Assembly (NCBI RefSeq): GCF_003367235.1
Contig: NZ_QRGP01000002.1
Location: 124,001 to 188,000 of the forward strand
Source: Sphingorhabdus pulchriflava
Lineage (GTDB): Bacteria > Pseudomonadota > Alphaproteobacteria > Sphingomonadales > Sphingomonadaceae
Direction: 5' to 3'
DNA: 64,000 nucleotides
Numbering within the stretch: the stretch's first letter is position 1; each line of letters begins with the position of its first letter. Shown piece after piece: positions 8,970-16,661 of the stretch. A program made the translations under genes and the position numbers. The notes beneath the pieces are model-generated. The model had not been told where the DNA came from, ran no database searches, and saw nothing but the letters and a program-made list of their open reading frames with translations.

Positions 8970-9725
8970 ATGAAGAAGTTTCTTTTGGGCACTGCTGCAA
9001 CCGCAGCACTGATGGCGATTGCTTCGCCTGCTTCGGCACAGACGGCGCAGTTACACTATGCCGGTGGCCCCTTTACTCAAACTAACCCGACCGGCTTTCA
9101 GCTCATTGGGACGGCTGCTAACGAACTTGCTCTCTTGGGCGGCATTGGCACTCGCTACACTGCAATTGCCGGTGCATTGCCAAACACGACCCCCGCAACC
9201 CCGGTTGTAACCGTTGCGTTCAGCCTTTCTGGAACCGTCCAGAAGGACTGTTCTTTCTATGCAGGTAACAGCTCGGCAGCGACCACTTTGGACTTCGGCG
9301 TGATCGGTGTTCGCACCGGTAACAATGAAAATGTAAGCAGTGCCTTCGAAATGGTTGGCCCTGCTGTAGCAGCTGTCGACACACTGACCGCCGGCTGCAA
9401 CTTCAACAATGAAGTCAAGATCGTGAAAGCCAATGGCACCAGCGGCATGGTCAATCCGACCACCAGCGGCTATGACAGCAACCAGTTCCAAAAGAACATC
9501 CCGTACAGCGTGAATGCATCGTGGACCGGTGTTCCGGTGAACACTGTGGCTGCGGGTTCGGGTCAGACGCTGAACGTGGCCACCACTGCTGCAAATGGTG
9601 CCCTGCAACAGGGTGCATGGCGTTCCGCTATGGACATCGACTTTGTTGCTCCTGCGATCACCGCAAAGGGCCTGGTCGCTGGTGCATACAGCGATACAGC
9701 CACACTGACGCTGACTGCGCTTTAA
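8970..9725 (+). CDS. Probable major pilin subunit of the chaperone-usher pilus
   Basis: A 251-residue secreted protein with a clear signal peptide (n-region MKKF, cleavage after ASPASAQ) and a strong Shine-Dalgarno (AAGGAAG). Two Cys (VQKDCSFY and AGCNFNNE) could form a disulfide. The C-terminus AYSDTATLTLTAL resembles the last strand of SCPU-like subunits and parallels the ending of the first gene. It is rich in Ala, Thr, Asn and Gly, as structural pilins often are. It lies immediately upstream of the chaperone. The assignment as main fibre subunit is inferred from position, size and good translation signals. Confidence 0.65.
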   Translation: MKKFLLGTAATAALMAIASPASAQTAQLHYAGGPFTQTNPTGFQLIGTAANELALLGGIGTRYTAIAGALPNTTPATPVVTVAFSLSGTVQKDCSFYAGNSSAATTLDFGVIGVRTGNNENVSSAFEMVGPAVAAVDTLTAGCNFNNEVKIVKANGTSGMVNPTTSGYDSNQFQKNIPYSVNASWTGVPVNTVAAGSGQTLNVATTAANGALQQGAWRSAMDIDFVAPAITAKGLVAGAYSDTATLTLTAL

Positions 9726-9821
9726 GTCCAAGCGTAAACTTTGAAGCGAGGGGGAGGAGAAATCTTTCCCCTTTCTTCACGAATACCAAATAGTCGAAAA
9801 AATGTATCAGGGGGCAACAGA

Positions 9822-10625
9822 ATGTTCTTCGTAGCGGCGCTTCGGCGTAACATCCGTGCTGTGCTGGCGGTACTGGCTGCGATTGTGATGATCGTCACAC
9901 CGGCCATTGCGATGCGGGTTTCCCCCATGGTGGTCGAGATGGAATCGCGCGGTAGCAAAGCCATTGCGCGCGTCGAAGTTCAAAACATCAATGCCGGAAA
10001 GCTTGCCTACCAAACCAGGGTTTTTCGGATGGAAATCGACAAAGACGGTGTTGTGACGGAAACGCCCGCTGATGACCAGTTTCTAGTGTTCCCGCCGCAA
10101 GGAGCATTACCTGCGGGTGGTCGCCAGGTAATTCGGCTGCAATGGGTTGGCGATGCCGAGCTCGCCGCGTCACAGGCTTATTATGTTTCGGTCGAGCAAT
10201 TGCCTGTTCCTTTCGAACCAGGAAGCGCCGATTCAGTCGGCGCTCAAGTCCAGATTCTTTACAATATGCGCGCGCTGGTTGTCGTTGCGCCTCCCGGGGC
10301 TAAACCAGAGGTGAAAGCTGCCGGCGTCAAGCAGGTCAATTACCAGCCGCCAGCGCTACCCGGCGCTACAGACAAGCCGCCCTTGCAGGATGGTGTTGAA
10401 GTCACGTTGCGCAATAGTGGCCGCCGCCATGCGATGATGTCCAATTTCGGTTGGCAGTTTGAAGGGACTGACGCGGAAGGCAAGTGGCTTCGCGTCGATG
10501 TGTCCCCCGAGGAACTCAATCGCGTGGTCGGCACCGGCTATGTACCGGCGATGGGCGAACGCACCTTTCGACTCCCCATACCGGGTTTCGGGCCGGGCCC
10601 GATCAAGCTTTCATTCCAGCAATGA
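9822..10625 (+). CDS. Periplasmic pilus assembly chaperone (PapD-like)
   Basis: A 267-residue protein with a membrane-spanning signal ending PAIAMR and the chaperone opening VSPMVVEM. This is followed by PPQGALPAGGRQVIRLQW, the G1-type strand region, and AYYVSVEQLPVP, typical of PapD-like chaperones that donate a strand to pilins and deliver them to the usher. I placed the start at the ATG 9822-9824, since AGGGGG lies about 8 bases before it; an in-frame extension to 9741 would add residues before the signal. Its stop overlaps the usher start as ATGA (10622-10625), so they are coupled. Confidence 0.85.
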   Translation: MFFVAALRRNIRAVLAVLAAIVMIVTPAIAMRVSPMVVEMESRGSKAIARVEVQNINAGKLAYQTRVFRMEIDKDGVVTETPADDQFLVFPPQGALPAGGRQVIRLQWVGDAELAASQAYYVSVEQLPVPFEPGSADSVGAQVQILYNMRALVVVAPPGAKPEVKAAGVKQVNYQPPALPGATDKPPLQDGVEVTLRNSGRRHAMMSNFGWQFEGTDAEGKWLRVDVSPEELNRVVGTGYVPAMGERTFRLPIPGFGPGPIKLSFQQ

Positions 10626-13243
10626 CGTTAAGTTACGTCCTTTCCTCGCTGGCATTTCTTGCGACGCCGTCGATCGCCGGGGGTGCGCAGGCGACGATAC
10701 CACTACCGCGGACGCCAGCCCCGCAACCTCCTTCACCTGACGCCAGCGCAACCCAAACAACCATACCCCTGCCCAATAGGTCGCCATCCCCTCCGGAATC
10801 AACCGAACCCCAAATACCATTGGGACCGCATGGAAGGCCCGACATAAATCCCTATAACCGCGATATCGACATGACGGTGCCGCTGACCTTCCTCAACCGC
10901 AGTCTGGGCGAAATTCCGATGCGATTGACGGCCGATGACCGGTTTTTGCTCGAATCCGAAGCGTTTGTCCGCTTGATGAAGCCAGTGCTCAATGACGCTG
11001 CGCAGATCGAGCTTTCCACCAAGCTACAACCTTTGCCGCAGTTCGGCCCTGATGATCTTGCCCAAACCGGGGTAGAGCTGACCTATGATCCAAGTACGCT
11101 CGCTGTGGTCGTGGTCGAAGTGGAGCCTGAAAGGCGCGCAGTGCAAAATCTGTTTGCCCCGCCGCAGGATGACGAAAACGATATCACCCTGCAACTGGCC
11201 AAATTCTCATCCTATATCAACTTCAGTGCAACCGAGACTTATATCTGGGAAGAAAGTAAGGCCCAGCGCCCCACGATAAATATCGATGGTGCCGTGCGGG
11301 TTGGGAACTTCGTTTTCGAAGGTGATATGCAGCTTGGCGAGCGGTTCGGAATTTCCGGGGACGAGTATAAGCTTACGCGCAACTATGCCCGCTTTGTATA
11401 TGATGAACCCGAAAAGTATCGCCGCTGGTTTGCGGGCGATCTCGATCCAGAGATTCGCGGACAGCAATCATTCGTGTCGATGGGCGGGGCTGGAGTCCTT
11501 CGCCAGAAACGTCGGTTCAATACATTTCGTTCCGCTGTCCTTCAATCGGATCGCCAGTTGATTTTGCAACGCGAATCGACGGTCCGATTCTTGCGCAACG
11601 GCGCTCTTTACCGCGAACTCCGGCTTCAACCAGGCCGATATGACTTCAGCTCGCTTCCGTTGATAGCGGGTAGCAATGATGTCGACATACAGGTTACCGA
11701 CACTAGCGGTGCGGTTCAAAATCTGTCCTATCAGCAATATCTGGATCCGATCGACCTTGATCCGGGTGACTATGAATATGGCGCCTTTCTGGGCCCTACG
11801 AGCAGCCGCTTTGGTAGAGCTCCAGATTATAAGGGCCCGGTCGCTTTCAGCGGGTTTTTCCGCAAAGCTTTTCTGAACCGTCCAGCTATCGGTGTGGGCT
11901 TGCAGGCAAGCAAGAATGTGCAGACCTTGACCGGGCAAACGCAGTTCATCCTGCCCAATGGCGGTCGACTGTTAATGGACGGCGCGGCGAGTAACTCGAA
12001 GCGAGCCGGGCAGGGATTTGCCGGTGGTATAAGCTACGAACATTTGATCGACCGAAGTGGACTTTCAGACAGCCTCACTTTGCGCGCAGACTATGTATCA
12101 CCCAGATTCGCGACGTTAGGCAATCTTGACGGTATCAACACGACTTCTGTCTCGCTTTCGGCACAGTATTCGCGACAGTTCGATTTGCGTTTCCTTACGT
12201 CAACGACGGCAACCTATCTGAAGGGTCGCAACGGATTGAACGACAGTTACCGCATAGGCACCACTGGATATTACCGCCTGAATCGGGAATGGACATTCAG
12301 GGCAGGCGTCGACTACGCCAAGTATCCGTCCGCCGCATCACGTGGTGGAGGCTTCAGCGTCAGCATAGGCATTTCATTCCAGCCCGATTACCGCCGCCGT
12401 GCTGAAGCGCGCTACGAAAGCCGCGACGATTTGCAGGAATTGTCATACAACCAAAGCGGTCTCAATCAGCTGAATAGCGTCGGATTCGGCGGCTTGCTGG
12501 CGCGGCAGGATGGTAACGCCCGCGCGCAGGGCTATGCGGCTTATTCTGCCAACCGCTTCGATGCCTCAATCAGCCATGCAAGCTTTGGGCCGTCGATTTC
12601 CGATTTTGGTGCAGTGAATGCTACTTCGGTTCGATTTGGCACCACATTGGCTTTTGCCGACGGCATGTTCGGCGTCGGTCGCCGCATCAATGACAGCTTC
12701 ATGCTGCTCAAGGGTCACGAAAATCTCGGCAAACGCAGCGTAGTCGCCGGACAATCGCTCGCGCAAAACAACTATATCGGCAAAAGTGGAGCATTGGGCG
12801 CTGCTGTCAACAACTTCCTTGGATCCTATACGACCCAATCGGTACAATATGATGTTGAAGACCCGCCGACCGGTTATGATATCGGCCCGGGCGTGTTCCG
12901 GGTACGCCCGGCCTATAAAAGCGGATTCGCGGCACGCATTGGTACCGATGCTTTTGCCAGTGCGACAGGAACGCTGGAGCTTGCCGCAGGAAAACCGGTA
13001 TCGCTGATCGGTGGTCGTGTTACCCTGCTGGACCTCAAAGAGGGCGAAAATCCGCAGCCCATACCGTTCTTCACCAACTCGATAGGTCGCTTCGCTATCG
13101 CCAATCTGTTGCCCGGTCGGCGATATCTGGTTGAAACATACGGACCCAATGGCACCATCAACCATGGGTTTGAATTTGCTGTCCCATCGGACACCGCTGG
13201 ATTGGTCGATCTCGGCTTTGTCCGGCCAACTGCACCGAAATAG
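10622..13243 (+). CDS. Outer-membrane usher of the chaperone-usher pilus
   Basis: An 873-residue usher. After a short hydrophobic leader comes an unusual Pro-rich stretch (about 26-74) with TIPLP occurring twice. The N-terminal domain (VPLTFLNRSLGEIPMRL) follows, then a long beta-barrel region with alternating aromatic strands. A C-terminal carboxypeptidase-like module (TNSIGRFAIANLLPGRRYLVE region) resembles usher C-domains. Ushers accept chaperone-subunit complexes and secrete the fibre. The start is the ATG in the ATGA overlap with the chaperone; the leader there lacks a basic n-region, so a slightly earlier start inside the chaperone gene cannot be excluded. It appears archaic or alpha-like rather than classical FimD, but I cannot assign the clade. 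Confidence 0.82.
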   Translation: MTLSYVLSSLAFLATPSIAGGAQATIPLPRTPAPQPPSPDASATQTTIPLPNRSPSPPESTEPQIPLGPHGRPDINPYNRDIDMTVPLTFLNRSLGEIPMRLTADDRFLLESEAFVRLMKPVLNDAAQIELSTKLQPLPQFGPDDLAQTGVELTYDPSTLAVVVVEVEPERRAVQNLFAPPQDDENDITLQLAKFSSYINFSATETYIWEESKAQRPTINIDGAVRVGNFVFEGDMQLGERFGISGDEYKLTRNYARFVYDEPEKYRRWFAGDLDPEIRGQQSFVSMGGAGVLRQKRRFNTFRSAVLQSDRQLILQRESTVRFLRNGALYRELRLQPGRYDFSSLPLIAGSNDVDIQVTDTSGAVQNLSYQQYLDPIDLDPGDYEYGAFLGPTSSRFGRAPDYKGPVAFSGFFRKAFLNRPAIGVGLQASKNVQTLTGQTQFILPNGGRLLMDGAASNSKRAGQGFAGGISYEHLIDRSGLSDSLTLRADYVSPRFATLGNLDGINTTSVSLSAQYSRQFDLRFLTSTTATYLKGRNGLNDSYRIGTTGYYRLNREWTFRAGVDYAKYPSAASRGGGFSVSIGISFQPDYRRRAEARYESRDDLQELSYNQSGLNQLNSVGFGGLLARQDGNARAQGYAAYSANRFDASISHASFGPSISDFGAVNATSVRFGTTLAFADGMFGVGRRINDSFMLLKGHENLGKRSVVAGQSLAQNNYIGKSGALGAAVNNFLGSYTTQSVQYDVEDPPTGYDIGPGVFRVRPAYKSGFAARIGTDAFASATGTLELAAGKPVSLIGGRVTLLDLKEGENPQPIPFFTNSIGRFAIANLLPGRRYLVETYGPNGTINHGFEFAVPSDTAGLVDLGFVRPTAPK

Positions 13244-13252
13244 GAGAACCAC

Positions 13253-14158
13253 ATGTTCCGTTCGCTTTTTCTTTTCGGAATTTCGCTGTTGGCAGCACAA
13301 GCCCATGCTCAATCGCCGGTTACCTCATCGGCGCAGTGTCAGCTCCGCGTCACGGCCAGCCCGGCCAGCTGGATGATCAACGGCATCGATCCATTCAGCG
13401 AACAGATCGCTGAAGGCACGTTCAGCGCAATGATTGTCAATGAAGGCAACGCCGACTGTCGCTTCACACCCGTGTTTGAGATGCGTCAACCGCCGTTTGG
13501 CCTCTCCAAGGGAACCGGTAAGCCCATTCGCTATGCTCTGATCAACCTGACGGAATCGCTGGACGTCACGCCACGTGCCGGAAGGTCGCAACGAAATCCT
13601 TCGGGACGGGAGATGGTCCTCAAGCCGAGGGAATCGCGCTCGATACTTTACAAACTGGCGGCCGATCTGGATGATATCCGCGATTCCGGTACTTTCACGC
13701 AAGATTTGACGCTAGAGGCGCTTGACGGGCAGTTTCGCTCGCTTGGCGGCGCGCCGGTTGTTGTCGGGATGACCGTTCTGCCATCAGCTCGTATCGGCCT
13801 TACCGGCGCGTACTCGATGAATGACGGCCAGGCCGTTGTTGATCTGGGCGAACTGCGTCCGGGGGTTGCGCCAGTGCCCCTGCAGCTTCGTGTTAGCAGT
13901 ACTGGCGAATATGACATCAGCGTGTCATCTGCCAATTCGGGGAAGTTGCGCTTGGGTGCGAGCGATTGGTCCATACCCTATTCTGTTGCAATTGGCGGGA
14001 ATAGCATCAACTTGAATGGCGCAAGCATGCTGGCCGGGCCGGGCGGTTCGGGCTTCAAACGAGACAGCTTGCCCATCCAATTCCTGATCGGCGATGTCTC
14101 TGATAAGCGTGCGGGAACATATAGCGATGTCATATCGATTTCGGTGACAGCGCGATAA
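13253..14158 (+). CDS. Two-domain pilus tip protein / adhesin candidate
   Basis: A 301-residue secreted protein starting 9 bases after the usher, with a signal peptide ending AQAHAQ. The N-terminal half (Cys pair in SAQCQLRV and NADCRFTP) is unlike the other subunits. The C-terminal half ends RAGTYSDVISISVTAR, the same SCPU-like last strand seen in the smaller pilins. A receptor-binding domain joined to a pilin domain is the layout of tip adhesins such as CsuE in archaic systems. The architecture and position support this role; the ligand is unknown. Confidence 0.62.
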   Translation: MFRSLFLFGISLLAAQAHAQSPVTSSAQCQLRVTASPASWMINGIDPFSEQIAEGTFSAMIVNEGNADCRFTPVFEMRQPPFGLSKGTGKPIRYALINLTESLDVTPRAGRSQRNPSGREMVLKPRESRSILYKLAADLDDIRDSGTFTQDLTLEALDGQFRSLGGAPVVVGMTVLPSARIGLTGAYSMNDGQAVVDLGELRPGVAPVPLQLRVSSTGEYDISVSSANSGKLRLGASDWSIPYSVAIGGNSINLNGASMLAGPGGSGFKRDSLPIQFLIGDVSDKRAGTYSDVISISVTAR

Positions 14159-14271
14159 GGGGCGATCGCCTCCAATCGTTAATGCGTCATTAGCCACGCC
14201 GGAAAACCCTAACTTAGCTGCAAACCGCTATCTCCGATGCAATTCACATTGCCTATCGGAAAGGATAGCGA

Positions 14272-14694
14272 ATGTTCGGAAAATTCTTCATTGGCTCAGC
14301 TGCTCTTGCTTTGGCTGCGACGCCATCAGTGGTACTTGCCAATTCAACAGCTAGCTTGAACCTGCGACTTGTCGTCCCGGTGCATTGCTCGGTCCAATAT
14401 GAAGGCCTTCCCGGCTTGGAAACATCTTCAGGTCGCATTTCGCTGGGTAATGTCAGAGAATATTGCAATGCATCCGGCGGCTATGAACTGGTAATGGCCT
14501 ATGCGCCGGGATCGCTGCGCGGTGCGACAGTTCAAGTGGGAGGCGAAGTAATTGTCCTCGACGGTTCGGGGCGTGCAGTGCTTAGCCGCGAATCTGGACC
14601 AAAGATGCAAACTCGGCCGGTTTCCATTCTGCCCGGCGCCAACGGCATCGACACGAACCAGTTGGCGATAGATATCCATCCAATACAGGGATAG
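14272..14694 (+). CDS. Small secreted pilin-like protein
   Basis: A 140-residue protein with a signal peptide ending VVLANS, starting after a GGAAAGGATAGCG translation signal. Two Cys (VHCSVQY and REYCNASGGYEL) occupy positions like those of SCPU pilins, and the GYELVMAYAPG segment fits a beta-sandwich. It is shorter than the other subunits and ends IDIHPIQG, without the TxTxTVT-like last strand. It may be a terminator or minor subunit. It lies 113 bases after the tip gene and 93 bases before the tRNA gene, the last gene of the island. Confidence 0.5.
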   Translation: MFGKFFIGSAALALAATPSVVLANSTASLNLRLVVPVHCSVQYEGLPGLETSSGRISLGNVREYCNASGGYELVMAYAPGSLRGATVQVGGEVIVLDGSGRAVLSRESGPKMQTRPVSILPGANGIDTNQLAIDIHPIQG

Positions 14695-14787
14695 GCAATC
14701 CGCCATAGCGTCCCAAGCAGTACCCACGGGCGTTGCCTTTTATAACGCCTTTCCGCTGTATCTTCGGGATTTCCCTTCTGAAAGGGC

Positions 14788-14863
14788 TGGTGCCGCTTAC
14801 GTGACTCGAACACGTGACCCCATCATTACGAATGATGTGCTCTACCAACTGAGCTAAAGCGGC
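14788..14863 (-). tRNA. tRNA-Thr (anticodon CGT)
   Basis: The minus strand folds as a complete cloverleaf. The acceptor GCCGCTT pairs with AAGCGGC, the D arm is GCTC...GAGC, the anticodon stem CATCA/TGATG encloses loop TTCGTAA (anticodon CGT, reads ACG), the T arm is ACGTG TTCGAGT CACGT, and the 3' CCA is encoded. It is 76 bases long. Its 3' half is duplicated at 7767-7814. Confidence 0.97.
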
Positions 14864-15031
14864 GACCGGCGGGCGCTTACCAGTGTGCACGGCGCAAGAC
14901 AAGCCCTGTGCTGGTTTGCTGTCTCAATAGCAAAGCGACGCACGCCGAGTGGCTGTTGGTTGCCAAAAGCGCAATCGAGATAGGCCATTTCTATCGTGAC
15001 AACATAGCTCCACGCGCCTATCCGCCCGCCC

Positions 15032-15442
15032 ATGGCCCGATGGCGGACTCTTATGCAAACCTATGCCCGGCTGGCGATGATGCTGGTCGTCATGGCGTTG
15101 CTGGTCAAGGCCATGCTTCCTGCAGGATTTATGCTCGCGCCAACCAGCAAGAGCTTTACCGTTGCCATCTGCGCCGATGGCAGTGGCGAGATGCAGACGC
15201 GCACTGTCACCGTTTCGGTAGAGAATGGAAGCAATGGCGGTAAGGTCGATCATGCCCAATCGGGCAAGGGTTGCGCCTATTCTGCTCTGTCTGTCGCGTC
15301 GACCGCGGGGGTCGACGCGCCGCTACTGGTTCTGGCGCTTGCCATCCTGCTTCTGATCGGGCTGGCACCAGCGCCGCGTCTCTCGCTTGCGATTGCCCAT
15401 CATCTGCGTCCGCCATTGCGTGGTCCTCCGGTACAAGCCTGA
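15032..15442 (+). CDS. DUF2946-type small membrane protein of a copper locus
   Basis: A 136-residue protein with an N-terminal hydrophobic helix containing MLPAGFML, a pair of Cys (VAICADGSG and GKGCAYSAL) with acidic and His residues between them, and a second membrane helix near 93-112. This layout matches the DUF2946 family as I recall it, which is commonly found beside PCuAC, SCO and copper-type TonB receptors. The Cys and His of the periplasmic loop may bind metal. A later Met (residue 8) could also be the start. It is the first gene of a four-gene plus-strand group; its own function is not established. Confidence 0.65.
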   Translation: MARWRTLMQTYARLAMMLVVMALLVKAMLPAGFMLAPTSKSFTVAICADGSGEMQTRTVTVSVENGSNGGKVDHAQSGKGCAYSALSVASTAGVDAPLLVLALAILLLIGLAPAPRLSLAIAHHLRPPLRGPPVQA

Positions 15443-15515
15443 CCTTTCACACCTGAATAGTCAGTCTGGCTGATCCGCCCATGCGGCGTGTATCGGCCTA
15501 TCCGGAGTAATTTTC

Positions 15516-16004
15516 ATGAAGTTCAAAAGAGCATCCCTGCTTGCCGGGCTGGTAGTGCCCGTGCTCGCCACCCCCGTCTTGGCCCACAATTTTACCATAG
15601 GAAAAATAGCCATTGGCCACCCCTGGACCCGCGAAACAGCCGCTACGCAAAGTGTTGGCGGTGGGTTCCTGAACATCCGCAATAACGGCAAGACCGCTGA
15701 CCGGCTGGTGTCGGCAAGTTCGCCATTCGCCGCCGAAGTGCAGATTCACACGATGAGCATGGACGGCGGGGTGATGAAGATGCGCCAGTTGAAAGACGGC
15801 ATCACAATTCCGGCCGGTCAGACGGTCGAGCTGAAACCCGGCGGACTGCACATCATGTTCATCGGATTGAAGCAGCCCTTCAAAAAGGGTGGCCAGATTC
15901 CGGCGATGCTGAAATTCCAGAAAGCAGGCTCGGTCAAGGTCAGCTTTGCCGTCCAACCCGTAGGCTCCGCCGCGCCGATGGAGGCTGGCCATGCCGGACA
16001 TTGA
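15516..16004 (+). CDS. PCu(A)C-family periplasmic copper chaperone
   Basis: A 162-residue secreted protein with signal peptide ending TPVLAHN. It shows the copper site of PCuAC proteins: His and Met in IHTMSMDGG, Met in MKMRQL and the His-x-Met of LHIMFIG. It binds Cu(I) in the periplasm and passes it on, classically to the CuA site of cytochrome oxidase. Its 3' end overlaps the SCO gene by 14 bases, so the two are co-translated. There are no oxidase genes in the window; the partner enzyme lies elsewhere. Confidence 0.9.
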   Translation: MKFKRASLLAGLVVPVLATPVLAHNFTIGKIAIGHPWTRETAATQSVGGGFLNIRNNGKTADRLVSASSPFAAEVQIHTMSMDGGVMKMRQLKDGITIPAGQTVELKPGGLHIMFIGLKQPFKKGGQIPAMLKFQKAGSVKVSFAVQPVGSAAPMEAGHAGH

Positions 16005-16635
16005 TGACATGCCAGCTGGCGGGATCGCCGCCATTCGCAAACTGCTTTGGCTGATGGCGGCGGTCGCCGCGTTGCTGGGGGCTTTGCTTTATTTCGGTCT
16101 CGAAGGCAGCGGCGCAGACAAACAGACGCCTGTTGCCGCCAAGATGCCCTTTGGCGGGCCGTTTGAACTGACGGGGGCCGATGGCTCGGTTTTGACCGAG
16201 CAAAGCCTCGCCGGGAAACCCTATGCGATCTTTTTCGGTTTCACCCGCTGCCCCGATGTCTGCCCGACGACGCTGTCGCGGATGGCGCTATGGCGCAAGC
16301 AGCTTGGCAAGGATGGCGACAAGTTCAACATCGTCTTCGTTTCGGTCGATCCGGCGCGTGACAAGCCCGCTGATATCGGTAGCTATGTAGAACTGTTCGA
16401 TACGCCGATCATCGCAGCCACCGGAACCGACGCGCAACTGGCGCAAATCCGCAAAGGCTTTGGCGTCTATGTGAAGAAGGTTCCGCTCGATCCTGCGAAG
16501 CCCGGTGGAGATTACACCATCGACCACACGGCTGGTGTCTTCCTGATGGATGCGCAAGGCCATCTGTCATCGATCATCGACCATCACGAGGCCGAGAGCA
16601 CCGCGCTGGATAAGCTGCGGATGCTGGTCGGCTGA
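15991..16635 (+). CDS. SCO1/SenC-family copper metallochaperone
   Basis: A 214-residue protein anchored by one N-terminal helix (about 15-36) with a thioredoxin-fold domain outside. The SCO copper ligands are present: Cys87-x3-Cys91 in FTRCPDVCPTT and His179 in TIDHTAG. SCO proteins reduce and metallate the CuA centre of cytochrome c oxidase, working with PCuAC, whose gene overlaps this one. An alternative start at the Met in position 7 would remove the overlap. Function is confident from the motif set. Confidence 0.93.
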   Translation: MPDIDDMPAGGIAAIRKLLWLMAAVAALLGALLYFGLEGSGADKQTPVAAKMPFGGPFELTGADGSVLTEQSLAGKPYAIFFGFTRCPDVCPTTLSRMALWRKQLGKDGDKFNIVFVSVDPARDKPADIGSYVELFDTPIIAATGTDAQLAQIRKGFGVYVKKVPLDPAKPGGDYTIDHTAGVFLMDAQGHLSSIIDHHEAESTALDKLRMLVG

Positions 16636-16661
16636 AATCCATTTTTCCGAAAGAAATCGAA

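Larger units (their letters stand above)
7767..14863. mobile_element. Putative tRNA-Thr-bounded genomic island carrying chaperone-usher pilus genes
   Basis: The right boundary is the intact tRNA-Thr(CGT) gene (minus strand, 3' end at 14788). The left boundary is a same-orientation copy of the 3' half of that tRNA. This is what site-specific integration at a tRNA 3' end leaves: the element lies beyond the tRNA 3' end and is closed by a duplicated 3' fragment. Everything inside is one pilus locus of visibly lower GC. Hand counts of the lines at 11221 and 12181 give about 50-52 %, against about 63 % for the line at 43801. No integrase is present, so it is either a decayed remnant or was mobilised in trans. 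Confidence 0.5.

Noticed and set aside
10484-10621. N-terminal extension of the usher into the chaperone gene
   Set aside because: The extra 46 residues are a frame-shifted reading of the chaperone, and the ATGA overlap at 10622 is a normal coupled start.
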